From Dactylosporangium sucinum (GTDB lineage: Bacteria > Actinomycetota > Actinomycetes > Mycobacteriales > Micromonosporaceae), in assembly GCF_014647515.1 (NCBI RefSeq), contig NZ_BMPI01000070.1, positions 1 through 60,599 of the forward strand: a DNA stretch of 60,599 nt. Direction: 5' to 3'. Below, one piece after another: positions 25,416 to 34,145 of this stretch. Position numbers and translations under genes: made by a program. Each line of letters begins with the position of its first letter. Positions within the stretch are counted from its first letter, which is position 1. The notes under the pieces were generated by a model. That model made no database searches. It saw only the letters and a program-made list of their open reading frames with translations, and was not told the DNA's origin.

Positions 25416-27487
25416 CACAGCTCCATCTCCAGGGTGAGGAACTCGTCCAGCCGCGCTCCGGCACCCGGCGGGACCCAGCTCGTCGTGTCCGCGGCGTCGA
25501 TCAGTGCGGGGCCGGTGATCTGCTGGCCGGGCCGAAGGTCCGCGCGGTCGTACACCGGCACCTTCACCGGCTCGGAGGACCGGCCGAGATACACCGGCCG
25601 GCTGCCCAGGACTCGCGGGTTCCCGATCGCGGGTACCGGCGCCGCCCGGGTCAGCCGGGCGCGGGCCGTCCGGCCGAGCCCGACCGACCGTACGGTCACG
25701 AGCTCCACCGGCGCCCCGGCGACGATCGCGCCCTTGCCGTACCGCGCGGTGTAGTCGTCGAGGAACCGGTCACGCTGACGGAGCTGGGCCGCCTCGTCGA
25801 GCCCGTCGTCCCAGACGATCGGCAGCTCGAAGGTCTGACGGTGGAACCGCAGGTCGGCGGCGAGCTCGACGGTGATGTCGCCGGGCGCCACGCCGTCGGC
25901 CGCCAGGTCGTCGCGGACGGCCCGGGTCAGCTCCTCGACGACGCCGCCGAGCAACCCCGGGTCGACCGGGAGCAGCGCGCCGACCGAACGGCTGCGCTCG
26001 CGCCGCACCTGCGAGGCCGCGGCACCGAAGGCGGACAGCACCGAGGCGAGATCGGGGACCAGCACCCGGCGGATGCCGAGGTCCCGCGCCAGCGCGGGGC
26101 CGAACAGGGCCCCGCATCCGCCCATGCTGAGCATCGCGAACGTCCGCGGGTCGACGCCGCGCTCGGCGAAGCGGGCGCGCAGGGCGCGGGCCATGCTGGC
26201 CAGCGCCACCTCCCAGATGCCCCAGGCCGCGTCGGTGCGGTCCAGCCCGAGCCGCTCGCCGACGCGGGTGCAGGCCGACCGCGCGGCCTCGGCGTCGAGC
26301 GCCATCGTGCCGCCGAGGAAGTTGTCCGGGTCGAGGTAGCCGAGCACGACCAGGGCGTCGGTCACCGTCGCCTCGGTGCCGCCGCGGCCGTAGCACGCCG
26401 GCCCCGGCTCCGCACCGGCCGAGCGCGGGCCTACCCGGAGGATTCCGAGACTGTCGACCCAGGCGATCGAGCCGCCGCCGGCCCCGACCGAGTCGATGTC
26501 GACCATCGGCATGGCCGTCCAGATGCCCATCAGCTCGCCGTTGCTGCGGCGACCGGCCTCCCCGCCGGAGATGAAGGACAGGTCGAACGACGTGCCGCCG
26601 ACGTCACCGGTGACGGCGTCGGTGATGCCGGCCGATCGGCAGACCTCCAGGGCGGCGACCACCCCGGCCGCCGGCCCCGACTCCGCCAGCAGCGCCGGCA
26701 TCCGGCGGCCCTCGCCGACCGAGATCGATCCCGCGCCCGAGTGCACGAGCAGCGGAGGCCGGCGCAGGCCGAGCCGCTCAAGCTCGTCGGCGAGTTCGAC
26801 CACGCCGTCGAGCGAGCCCGCCGTGTAGGCGTTGAGCAACGCGAACTGCGTGCGCTCGTACTCGCGGATGACGGGCAGCAGGTCCGCCCCCGACATGACG
26901 GGCACGCCGGGAAAGAGCTCCGCGAGCTCCGCCACGGCCGCGCGCTCGTTCGCGTCGTTGAGGAACGACCACAGGAACGACACCGCCAGCGACCGCGCGC
27001 CCCGGTGCTCCACGAGCACCCGGCCGGCCTCGCGGACCCGCTCGCGGTCGAGCTCGACCAGGACCGTGCCGTTGCGGTCCACCCGCTCGGGAACGCCGAG
27101 GATGCGCTCCCGGTCGACCAGCGCCACGGGCGGCAGCAACCAGCCGTCGCTCGGCACCCGCTTGCCGCGGGCGATCGGGACGAGGTCCTCGAAGCCGCGG
27201 GTCGTGATGAGCCCGACGTCCAGCCCGGTGCGGGCGGCGATCGTGTTCGTGACCGCGGTCGTGCCCAGCCCGAAGCGCGTGACCTTCGGCAGCAGGTCCT
27301 CCAGCGTCGTGCCGGCCCGCTCGGCGACGAGGCGGCAGGCGTCGAGCACGCCGCGGCCGAGCGCGCCCGGGGTCGTCGGCGCCTTGGCGCTCCAGACCTG
27401 GGACCCGTCGCTCAGCACCACGTCCGTGAAGGTGCCGCCGACGTCCACGCCGACGCACACCGATCCGTTTCCTGCAACGATGGCCAT
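25415..27487 (-). CDS. Hydantoinase A / acetone carboxylase beta-like subunit
   Basis: A 690-residue ASKHA-fold ATPase subunit: GVDVGGTFTDVVL (phosphate 1) at the N-terminus, GTTAVTNTIAARTG, TGDVGGTSFDLSFI (phosphate 2) and SVGAGGGSIAWVD. Such subunits phosphorylate the carbonyl of the substrate held with HyuB. ATG at 27487 gives the usual start just before VGVDVGGT. It heads the long unit down to 18065, downstream of the operator at 27555. The pair could open a lactam or imide ring or activate a ketone in the degraded compound; this is inference. Confidence 0.88.
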   Translation of the reverse strand: MAIVAGNGSVCVGVDVGGTFTDVVLSDGSQVWSAKAPTTPGALGRGVLDACRLVAERAGTTLEDLLPKVTRFGLGTTAVTNTIAARTGLDVGLITTRGFEDLVPIARGKRVPSDGWLLPPVALVDRERILGVPERVDRNGTVLVELDRERVREAGRVLVEHRGARSLAVSFLWSFLNDANERAAVAELAELFPGVPVMSGADLLPVIREYERTQFALLNAYTAGSLDGVVELADELERLGLRRPPLLVHSGAGSISVGEGRRMPALLAESGPAAGVVAALEVCRSAGITDAVTGDVGGTSFDLSFISGGEAGRRSNGELMGIWTAMPMVDIDSVGAGGGSIAWVDSLGILRVGPRSAGAEPGPACYGRGGTEATVTDALVVLGYLDPDNFLGGTMALDAEAARSACTRVGERLGLDRTDAAWGIWEVALASMARALRARFAERGVDPRTFAMLSMGGCGALFGPALARDLGIRRVLVPDLASVLSAFGAAASQVRRERSRSVGALLPVDPGLLGGVVEELTRAVRDDLAADGVAPGDITVELAADLRFHRQTFELPIVWDDGLDEAAQLRQRDRFLDDYTARYGKGAIVAGAPVELVTVRSVGLGRTARARLTRAAPVPAIGNPRVLGSRPVYLGRSSEPVKVPVYDRADLRPGQQITGPALIDAADTTSWVPPGAGARLDEFLTLEMEL

Positions 27488-27551
27488 GTGTCGCCCACCT
27501 AACATCGTCGGCCTGGAAGGTCTCCCACCGTAACGCCGCCGAAACTGGATA

Positions 27552-28481
27552 TCAACCAACTGGTGGGTTGGTTTCAGCGGCGATCCGGATCACGGCGTCC
27601 GGCCCGGGTCGCCCCAGGCCCAGGGCGGCCGGGGTCGCGTCGTCGAACGGCAGCACCCGGCCGGCGATCGGCGCGAGAGCTCCGCAGGCCAACTCCCCGG
27701 CGATGGCCGACCACTCGCCGGCCAGGCGCCCGTCGCCGCTGCGCACCCAGTCCGCCCAGGCGGCGCCGACGACCTCGATGTTGTTCAGCAGCAGCCGGTT
27801 CACCCGGAACTCGCCGGGCGAGCCGCCGGCGAGCACGGCCCGGCCCTCGACGGCCAGGCAGCGCAGCGCGTCGACGAACCCGTCGCCACCGGCGCAGTCC
27901 ACGACCAGGTCCACCGCGCCGACCGAGCGCACCGCGTCCCGGAATCCGTCGACCGGCACCCTCTCGACGCCGGCGTCCCCGGAAGGCTCACCGGCGCCCA
28001 CGAGCCGACCCGCACCCATCGCCCGCGCGATCCGCAGTGCGGCGGTACCGAAGCCGCCGGCGCCCCGGACGAGCACGGACTCGCCGGCCGCCAGGCGGCC
28101 GCGCTCCACCACGGCGAAGTACGCCGACAGGTACGGCACCAGCGAGGCCGCCCCCTGCTCGAAGGTCAAGCGTGGCGGCAGCGCCACCGTATGGGCGGCG
28201 CGCGCGACCGCGACCTCCCCGGCACCCCCGGTCGGGCAGAACGCCAGCACCCGGTCCCCAGGCGCGTGGCCACTCCCGGGCGGCGCGGCGAGCACGGTCC
28301 CGGCCACTGCCGCCCCGAGCACGAACGGCAGCGCGGGCGGCACCCACCCGAAGGCCGGCCACCCCACACCCGCGGCGTGCACCCGGATCGTCACCTCACC
28401 GGGGGCGGGCACCGGCCGCGGCACGTCCCGCAGTGCCACCGCGCCCGGCCCGTCGAGCGATGCGACGACGAGGGCTCTCAC
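27552..28481 (-). CDS. MDR-family (quinone oxidoreductase-like) reductase
   Basis: A 309-residue zinc-free medium-chain reductase. The GroES-like half (GEVTIRVHAAGVGWPAFGWVP) is followed by a Rossmann half with GAGGFGTAALRIAR for NADPH. GTG at 28481 overlaps the ligase stop by 4 bases, so it is the second gene of the unit that starts at 30088. Its last nine codons, ending at 27552, contain the operator that belongs to the next unit. Likely reduces an enoyl-CoA or quinone-like intermediate. A related reductase lies at 31465 beside the second thiolase. Confidence 0.85.
   Translation of the reverse strand: MRALVVASLDGPGAVALRDVPRPVPAPGEVTIRVHAAGVGWPAFGWVPPALPFVLGAAVAGTVLAAPPGSGHAPGDRVLAFCPTGGAGEVAVARAAHTVALPPRLTFEQGAASLVPYLSAYFAVVERGRLAAGESVLVRGAGGFGTAALRIARAMGAGRLVGAGEPSGDAGVERVPVDGFRDAVRSVGAVDLVVDCAGGDGFVDALRCLAVEGRAVLAGGSPGEFRVNRLLLNNIEVVGAAWADWVRSGDGRLAGEWSAIAGELACGALAPIAGRVLPFDDATPAALGLGRPGPDAVIRIAAETNPPVG
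27555..27572. promoter_or_regulatory. Operator palindrome, site 7, inside the end of the MDR gene
   Basis: ACCAACTGGTGGGTTGGT, 13 of 14 consensus matches, overlaps the last codons of the MDR gene. It lies 67 bases upstream of the HyuA ATG and would control the unit 27487 to 18065. Confidence 0.85.
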
Positions 28482-30088
28482 GCCGTCGCCGCGGCGGCGA
28501 TCTCGGCGTTGGTCTCGTCCCGCACGACGAACCGGCGGACCTTCCCCGAGGCCGTCATCGGCAGCGACGGCACGAACCGCCACGCGACCGGGATCTTGAA
28601 CCGCGACAACCGGCCGGTCAGGAACGCGGTCAGCTCCTCACCGCCGACCGTGCTGCCCGGCGAGCGCACCACCACCCCGGCGACCCGCTCGCCCAGCCGC
28701 TCGTCGTCGAGGCCGACCAGGACCGCCGCGGCGACGCCGGGGTGTTCCAGGAGGATCTCCTCGACCTCGGCCGGGTACACGTTCTCGCCGCCGCGGATGA
28801 TCACGTCCCGGGAGCGGCCGCGGAACGTCAGGTAGCCGGACTCGTCCATCTCGCCGAGGTCGCCGGTGCGCAGGAAGCCGTCCTCGGTCATCACGGCGGC
28901 CGTCTGCTCCGGCATGCCCCAGTAGCCGGCCATCACGTACGGCGCCCGCACGAGGATCTCGCCCGGCGTGCCGATCGGCACCACCGCGCCGGTCTCCGGG
29001 TCGGCGATGCGCACGTCGGCGGCCGGCAGCGGGCGGCCGAGGGGGCCGCCGATGGTGGCTGGGTCGTCGGCGATGTGCGTCGAGGTGATCAGCGGGCACT
29101 CGGACTGCCCGTAGCCGATGAGCACCGGCACGCCGAGGACGTCCTGCACGAGGTTCACCAGGTGCTGGGTGACGGTGGCGCCGCCGAGCGAGACGGACTC
29201 CAGCCCCACGTCGCGCGCGGCGTCGCCGAGCTTGGCCAGGATGTCGACGAGCATGGTCGGCACGCCGCCGATCCGCTTGATGACGCCGAGGCCGAGCAGG
29301 CGCAGCACGACCGCCGGGTCCCAGCGCTCCATCACGACGAACGCGCCGGCGTCGATGAGTCCGCCGAGGATCACGAAGCAGGATCCGCCGATGTGGTGGT
29401 ACGGCACGGGGTTGAGGTAGAGGTCGGGCTCGGGGCGGACGTCGTGCCGGTTGCGCTGGAGCGCGCCGTTGAGTGCGGCGCGGTGGGTGAGCACCGAGCC
29501 TTTCGACCGGCCGGTCGTGCCCGAGGTGAACTGGATGAGGAACGGGTCGTCGCACGACACGGCCGGCAGCGCGCCGGGTGTCGCGGTGGCCGCCCAGCCG
29601 TCGAGGTCCCCGAGGTCGGCGACCGTCACCGCCGCGTCGGCGCCGAGCGCGCAAGCCCGCGGCAGCAGCGGCTCGCCGCCATGGGTCGCGCCGGCGAACA
29701 GCATCACCGGCCGGGTCAGGTCCACCGCGTGCCGGGCCTCCGCGTCGGTCCAGGCGGTGTTGAGTGGTACCAGCACCAGACCCGCCATCGCCGTGGCGTG
29801 CTCCAGGATCACGTACGGCAGCACGTTGCACGACCACACCGCGACCCGGTCGCCGGGTTTCGCCGCGCCGGCCAGCGCCCGCGCCAGCCGCTCGGCCGCC
29901 GCGCCCAGCTCGGCGTAGGTCAGCCCGGCCAGGCCGTCGCCGTCCGGCCAGTACACCGCCGGGCGATCGCCGTGCGCGGCGACCTGCCGCGCCAGCACCT
30001 GCGGCACCGACTCCTCGATGACCTCGCCCGCCGGCTCGGCCGTCCACTCCGACAGGGGACCGATCCGACGCCCCGGCGCGCCCGCCAT
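28478..30088 (-). CDS. AMP-dependent acyl-CoA synthetase, paralogue of 5378
   Basis: A 536-residue ligase with TSGTTGRSKGS, NPVPYHHIGGSCF, GYGQSECPLITST, FLRTGDLGEMD and the C-terminal lysine in TASGKVRRF. It shares extended identity with the ligase at 5378 from RRIGPxSEWTA at the N-terminus to the end, so the two arose by duplication. ATG at 30088 has a GGAGG site and follows the operator at 30105. It is first in a two-gene unit with the MDR reductase. The split of the two copies into operons with different partners suggests related but different substrates. Confidence 0.9.
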   Translation of the reverse strand: MAGAPGRRIGPLSEWTAEPAGEVIEESVPQVLARQVAAHGDRPAVYWPDGDGLAGLTYAELGAAAERLARALAGAAKPGDRVAVWSCNVLPYVILEHATAMAGLVLVPLNTAWTDAEARHAVDLTRPVMLFAGATHGGEPLLPRACALGADAAVTVADLGDLDGWAATATPGALPAVSCDDPFLIQFTSGTTGRSKGSVLTHRAALNGALQRNRHDVRPEPDLYLNPVPYHHIGGSCFVILGGLIDAGAFVVMERWDPAVVLRLLGLGVIKRIGGVPTMLVDILAKLGDAARDVGLESVSLGGATVTQHLVNLVQDVLGVPVLIGYGQSECPLITSTHIADDPATIGGPLGRPLPAADVRIADPETGAVVPIGTPGEILVRAPYVMAGYWGMPEQTAAVMTEDGFLRTGDLGEMDESGYLTFRGRSRDVIIRGGENVYPAEVEEILLEHPGVAAAVLVGLDDERLGERVAGVVVRSPGSTVGGEELTAFLTGRLSRFKIPVAWRFVPSLPMTASGKVRRFVVRDETNAEIAAAATA

Positions 30089-30104
30089 AGCTCCGCCTCC
30101 ATTC

Positions 30105-30122
30105 ACCAACCAGGCGGTTGGG
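30105..30122. promoter_or_regulatory. Operator palindrome, site 8
   Basis: ACCAACCAGGCGGTTGGG, 13 of 14 matches, 17 bases upstream of the ligase ATG at 30088. Confidence 0.88.
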
Positions 30123-30187
30123 TATTGGGCATCGTCACCCAGCCGGCCGGGCAGGCGCAATACCCAGCGCGCCGAATCGGCGCTATA

Positions 30188-30205
30188 GCCAACCATCTGG
30201 TTGGC
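30188..30205. promoter_or_regulatory. Operator palindrome, site 9
   Basis: GCCAACCATCTGGTTGGC, a perfect inverted repeat with 12 of 14 consensus matches, serves the divergent thiolase gene. A TATCGT at 30210-30215 lies 6 bases before the GTG at 30222. Confidence 0.88.
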
Positions 30206-30221
30206 TTGGTATCGTCGGCGC

Positions 30222-31445
30222 GTGCGAGACGCAACGATCGTCGACATCGTCCGGACCCCGCGTGGCAAGGGCAAGCCCGGCGGCGCGCTGTCCGGGGTCC
30301 ATCCGCAGGAACTGCTCGCCGGGGTGCTGGTCGAGCTGCAGAAACGGGTCGGGTTCGACCCCGGCGAGGTCGCCGACGTGCTGACCGGCTGCGCCAACGC
30401 GGTCGGTGACCACGGCGACAACGTGGCCCGCCTGTCGGCGCTGGCCGCCGGATGGCCCCTGACGGTGCCCGGCCTGACGATGAACCGCGCCTGCGGCTCG
30501 GGCCAGCAGGCGGTCAACTCGGCCGCGATGATGGTCGCCTCGGGCCAGGCCGACGTCGTCGTCGCCTCCGGGGTGGAGCTGATGTCGCGCTACCCGGCCG
30601 CCACCCGCCCGACGCTCGACGCCGGCAACGAGCGGCTGCGGGAGCGCTATCCGCTGATCCCGCAGGGCATCTCGGCCGACCTCATCGCCACGCTCGGCGG
30701 GTTCAGCCGCGCCGACGTGGACGCCTACGCCGCCGAGTCGCAGCGCCGCGCGGCCGAGGCCATCGTCGAGGGCCGGTTCGCCGGGTCGATGGTCCCGGTC
30801 ACCGGCCCCGACGGCGCCACGCTGCTCGACCGCGAGGAGCTGCCGCGGGCCACGACCGCCGAGGCGCTGGCGGCGCTGAAGCCCTCGTTCGAGGCGCTGG
30901 GCACGCTGGTCCTCGACGGCTACGAGCGCAGCTTCGACGCGATGGCGCGGCAGGTGTACCCCCAGATCGACGCCGTCACGCACGTCCACCACGCCGGCAA
31001 CTCCTCCGGACTGGCTGACGGCGCCGCGGCCGTCCTCGTCGCGCGGGCCGGCGTGGCCCGCGAGCGCGGCTGGCGGCCTCGGGCCCGGGTGGTCGCCACG
31101 GCGACGGCCGGCGCCGACCCGGTCATCATGCTCACCGCGCCGGGACCGGCCGCCGAGCAGTGCGTCCGCCGGGCCGGCATGACGATGGGCGACATCGACC
31201 TGTTCGAGGTCAACGAGGCGTTCGCGGCCGTCGTGCTGCGGTTCGCCCAGGACACCGGCGTGGGACTCGATCGGGTCAACGTCAACGGCGGGGCCATCGC
31301 GCTGGGCCACCCCATCGGGGCGAGCGGGCCGATCCTGCTGGCGACGCTGCTCGACGAGCTGGAGCGCCGCGACCTCAGCACCGGCCTCGTCACCATGTGC
31401 ACCGGCGGCGGCATGGCCACCGCCACCATCATCGAGCGCGTCTGA
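30222..31445 (+). CDS. Thiolase (acetyl-CoA acyltransferase)
   Basis: A 407-residue thiolase with the three catalytic residues in place: C91 (NRACGSGQQ), H363 (ALGHPIGASG) and C393 (MCTGGGMA). GTG at 30222 gives VRDATIVDIVRTP, a standard N-terminus. There is no clear ribosome site, and a TATCGT -10-like box ends 6 bases before the GTG, so the message may be leaderless. It pairs with the MDR gene at 31465. It is longer than the 11160 thiolase by an insertion in the loop region (about residues 210-250), suggesting a different acyl chain. Confidence 0.9.
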   Translation: MRDATIVDIVRTPRGKGKPGGALSGVHPQELLAGVLVELQKRVGFDPGEVADVLTGCANAVGDHGDNVARLSALAAGWPLTVPGLTMNRACGSGQQAVNSAAMMVASGQADVVVASGVELMSRYPAATRPTLDAGNERLRERYPLIPQGISADLIATLGGFSRADVDAYAAESQRRAAEAIVEGRFAGSMVPVTGPDGATLLDREELPRATTAEALAALKPSFEALGTLVLDGYERSFDAMARQVYPQIDAVTHVHHAGNSSGLADGAAAVLVARAGVARERGWRPRARVVATATAGADPVIMLTAPGPAAEQCVRRAGMTMGDIDLFEVNEAFAAVVLRFAQDTGVGLDRVNVNGGAIALGHPIGASGPILLATLLDELERRDLSTGLVTMCTGGGMATATIIERV

Positions 31446-31464
31446 TCCGAGTCGAGACCCGCCG

Positions 31465-32436
31465 ATGATGCACGCCGCCCGGGTGACCCGCCGCACCGGC
31501 CCGTCCGGCGTCGAGGTACAGCGGATCCCGGCGCCGACCGCCGCGGACGGCGAGGTGCTCGTGGAGGTCCGGGCCGCGGGCGTCACCTTTCCCGAGCTGC
31601 TGCTGTCCTACGGCCGTTATCAGGAGCGCCCGCCGCTGCCGTTCGTGCTGGGCGGGGAGTTCGCGGGTGTGGTACGCCAGGCACCGCCCGGATCGCCGTT
31701 CGCGCCCGGCGACCGGGTGGCGTGTGCCAGCGCCCAGCGGGGCTTCGCCGAGCTCGCCGCGGTGCCGGTGGGCCACGTGCTGCCGCTGCCCGACCGCATC
31801 GGCTTCCCGGCGGCGGCGTGCCTGCCGGCCAACTACCTCACGATGACGTTCGGCCTGCTGCACCGGGGCCGGCTGCGACCCGGCGAGACGGTGCTGGTGC
31901 ACGGCGCGTCGGGTGGGCTGGGCGTGGCCGCGATGCAGCTGGCCTCCGCGTTCGGCGCGACCGTCATCGCGGTGACGTCGACGCCGCTGGCCGAGCTGCT
32001 GGCCCCGGTCGGGTACGCGCCGGACCACGTCGTGCCCGTCGAGGGCTTCGCCGCCGCGGTCCGGGACCTGACCGGCGGGCGGGGCGTCGACCTCGTCGTC
32101 GACCCGGTGGGCAACGACCGGCTGGAGCAGTCGCTGGACTGCCTCGCGCCGCTCGGCCGGGCACTCGTCCTCGGCTTCGCCGGCGGCACGATCCCGGTGC
32201 TGGCAACCGACCGGTTGGGCCGGCGCAACGCCGACGTCGTCGGGGTCGGCTGGGGCGCATTCCTGGCCGCCCGGCCGGAGCGGCTGCACGCCGAGTGGCG
32301 GCGGCTGTTGCCACTGGTGGAGCGCGGCCTGGCCCGCCCGCCGATCGGCCGCCTGCTGCCGCTGCACAGCGCGGCGGAGGCGCTCACCATGCTGGAGCAC
32401 CGGACGGCCCGCGGCCGGATCGTCCTGCTGCCCTGA
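31465..32436 (+). CDS. NADPH:quinone oxidoreductase-like MDR enzyme
   Basis: A 323-residue zinc-free medium-chain reductase: GroES-like N-terminal half (VEVRAAGVTFPELLLSYGRYQ), then HGASGGLGVAAMQLA for NADPH binding and a late quinone-reductase-type C-terminus. ATG at 31465 or 31468 are both possible. It follows the thiolase after 19 bases, in the unit controlled by site 9. Homologues in catabolic islands reduce enoyl-CoA or enone intermediates. It is a relative of the 27552 product, but full-length in the N-terminal domain. Confidence 0.87.
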   Translation: MMHAARVTRRTGPSGVEVQRIPAPTAADGEVLVEVRAAGVTFPELLLSYGRYQERPPLPFVLGGEFAGVVRQAPPGSPFAPGDRVACASAQRGFAELAAVPVGHVLPLPDRIGFPAAACLPANYLTMTFGLLHRGRLRPGETVLVHGASGGLGVAAMQLASAFGATVIAVTSTPLAELLAPVGYAPDHVVPVEGFAAAVRDLTGGRGVDLVVDPVGNDRLEQSLDCLAPLGRALVLGFAGGTIPVLATDRLGRRNADVVGVGWGAFLAARPERLHAEWRRLLPLVERGLARPPIGRLLPLHSAAEALTMLEHRTARGRIVLLP

Positions 32437-32463
32437 CCGGTCGGAAGCATTGCCGGACGCCCG

Positions 32464-32494
32464 ACGGCCGGTCGCGCACCGCACGACCGGCCGT
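32464..32494. terminator. Bidirectional hairpin between convergent genes
   Basis: A perfect 11-base-pair inverted repeat (ACGGCCGGTCG and CGACCGGCCGT, 9-base loop) separates the MDR gene from the convergent ligase gene. Confidence 0.7.
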
Positions 32495-32503
32495 GGCCCC
32501 GGC

Positions 32504-34129
32504 TCAGGCAACCGGCTGCCGCTGCGCCTCCGCCAGTGCGCGGGCGGCCGGGTAGTCGGCCTTGCCGTTCGGGGAACGGGGCACGCTCTCGACGAACACG
32601 ACGTGCTTGGGCGCCTTGTAGCCGGCGAGCCGCGCCTTGACGTGACCGATCAGCTCGGCCGCCGTCGGCGCAGCACCCGGCTCGACGCTGACGACGGCGG
32701 CCACCGACTGGCCCCACTGCGGGTCGGGCACGCCGACGACGAGGACGTCGGTCACCGCCTCGTGGTCGAGGATGACGCCCTCGACCTCCTCGGTGAAGAT
32801 CTTCTCGCCGCCGGAGGTGATGCACAGCGAGTCGCGGCCCATGAGCTGGATCGTGCCGTCCGGGTGGATGATGCCGTGGTCGCCGGGCACCGACGTCCGC
32901 ACGCCGTTGATCTCGCGGAAGGTCCGCGCCGTCTTGTCGGGGTCCTTGTAGTAGCCCATCGGCAGGCGGTTGCGCACGACGAGCTTGCCGATCACGCCGG
33001 AGCCGGGCTCGACCGGTTGCTCGTGCTCGTCGAGCACCCAGACGTTGGGGCCGGGAGCGAAGCGGCCGGTCTCGGGGATGCTGTCCTTCGTCGCCAGCGA
33101 CCAGCCCATGCCGAAGCCCTCCGACGACGAGAAGCCGTCGAGGATCGCCGCGGCCGGCCAGTGCTCCAGGAGGGCCCGCTTGCTCTGCTCGCCCAGCATG
33201 CCGCCGGACGTCAGGACGTTGCGGATGGTGGAGCTGTCCCAGCGCCCCGGTTCCGCGGCGAGGGCGTCGACGATGCGCTTGGCGAAGACCTCGCCGCTGA
33301 TCGCGAGGCTGGCGACGCGGTAGCGGTCGATGCTGTCGAGCAGCTCGGCCGCGTCGAACCCGGGCGCGGTCAGCGACACGACGCAGCCGCCGCCGTGCAT
33401 GGCCATCGTCGCGCCGAAGTACCCGGTGCCGTGCATGTACGGGCTGCCGGAGATGTGCGCCTGCCCGGGTCCCCGCAGGTCGCGCCGGATGCCCTCGGCG
33501 CCGTCCTCGAGCGCGTAGTGGACGGTGGACACGTCGTTGACCTGCCGCAGCATGTCGGCGGCCCGCCACATCACGCCCTTGGGCATGCCGGTCGTGCCGC
33601 CCGTGTAGAGCAGGAACAGGTCGTCACCGCCGCGGCCCCACGGCGCCCGGACCCGTTCGGCCGATGCCGCGGCGGCCTGCTCGTAGGGGATCGCCCACTC
33701 GGGGCACGGCTGCGTGCCGTCGTCGACGTGGATCCACTGCCGCACCCGGGGCACCCGGTCGCGCAGGGCGCCCACGGTCGCGGTGAACGAGCCGTGGAAG
33801 ACGACCGCGGTGACGTCGGCGTCCTCCCACAGGTACCGCAGTTCCTCGTCGCGGTACCGGTAGTTCGAGTTGATCGCCGGGATGCCGATCTTGAACGCGG
33901 CGTGCGAGACCTCGAGGTACTCCGGGCTGTTGCGCAGGTACTGCGTGACCCGGTCGTCCCGGCTCGCCCGGCCGTCCAGCAGCGTGCGCGCGACGCCGTT
34001 GGCCCGCCGCTCGAAGTCGGCCCACGTGAAGGTGCGCTCACCCTGGATCTGTGCCGGGGCGTCCGGCAGCTCCTCCGCGATGGTCTCCCAGACGGTGGCC
34101 AGGTTCCAGTCGAACTCTGCTGCACTCAT
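32504..34129 (-). CDS. AMP-dependent acyl-CoA synthetase, FadD19-like subtype
   Basis: A 541-residue ligase whose P-loop reads LYTGGTTGMPKGVMWR, the GGTTG variant of the steroid/branched-chain FadD19-like group, with GSPYMHGTG, SSSEGFGMG, MGRDSLCITSGGEKIFTEEVE and the catalytic lysine in RSPNGKADY near the C-terminus. The upstream frame is long and open but not coding; ATG at 34129 has a GAGAGGGA site. It follows the SnoaL-like remnant at 34146 and is placed downstream of operator 34466. Mycobacterial FadD19 activates C24-branched steroid side chains; the substrate here is not known. Confidence 0.9.
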   Translation of the reverse strand: MSAAEFDWNLATVWETIAEELPDAPAQIQGERTFTWADFERRANGVARTLLDGRASRDDRVTQYLRNSPEYLEVSHAAFKIGIPAINSNYRYRDEELRYLWEDADVTAVVFHGSFTATVGALRDRVPRVRQWIHVDDGTQPCPEWAIPYEQAAAASAERVRAPWGRGGDDLFLLYTGGTTGMPKGVMWRAADMLRQVNDVSTVHYALEDGAEGIRRDLRGPGQAHISGSPYMHGTGYFGATMAMHGGGCVVSLTAPGFDAAELLDSIDRYRVASLAISGEVFAKRIVDALAAEPGRWDSSTIRNVLTSGGMLGEQSKRALLEHWPAAAILDGFSSSEGFGMGWSLATKDSIPETGRFAPGPNVWVLDEHEQPVEPGSGVIGKLVVRNRLPMGYYKDPDKTARTFREINGVRTSVPGDHGIIHPDGTIQLMGRDSLCITSGGEKIFTEEVEGVILDHEAVTDVLVVGVPDPQWGQSVAAVVSVEPGAAPTAAELIGHVKARLAGYKAPKHVVFVESVPRSPNGKADYPAARALAEAQRQPVA

Positions 34130-34145
34130 GATGTCCCTCTCGCGC

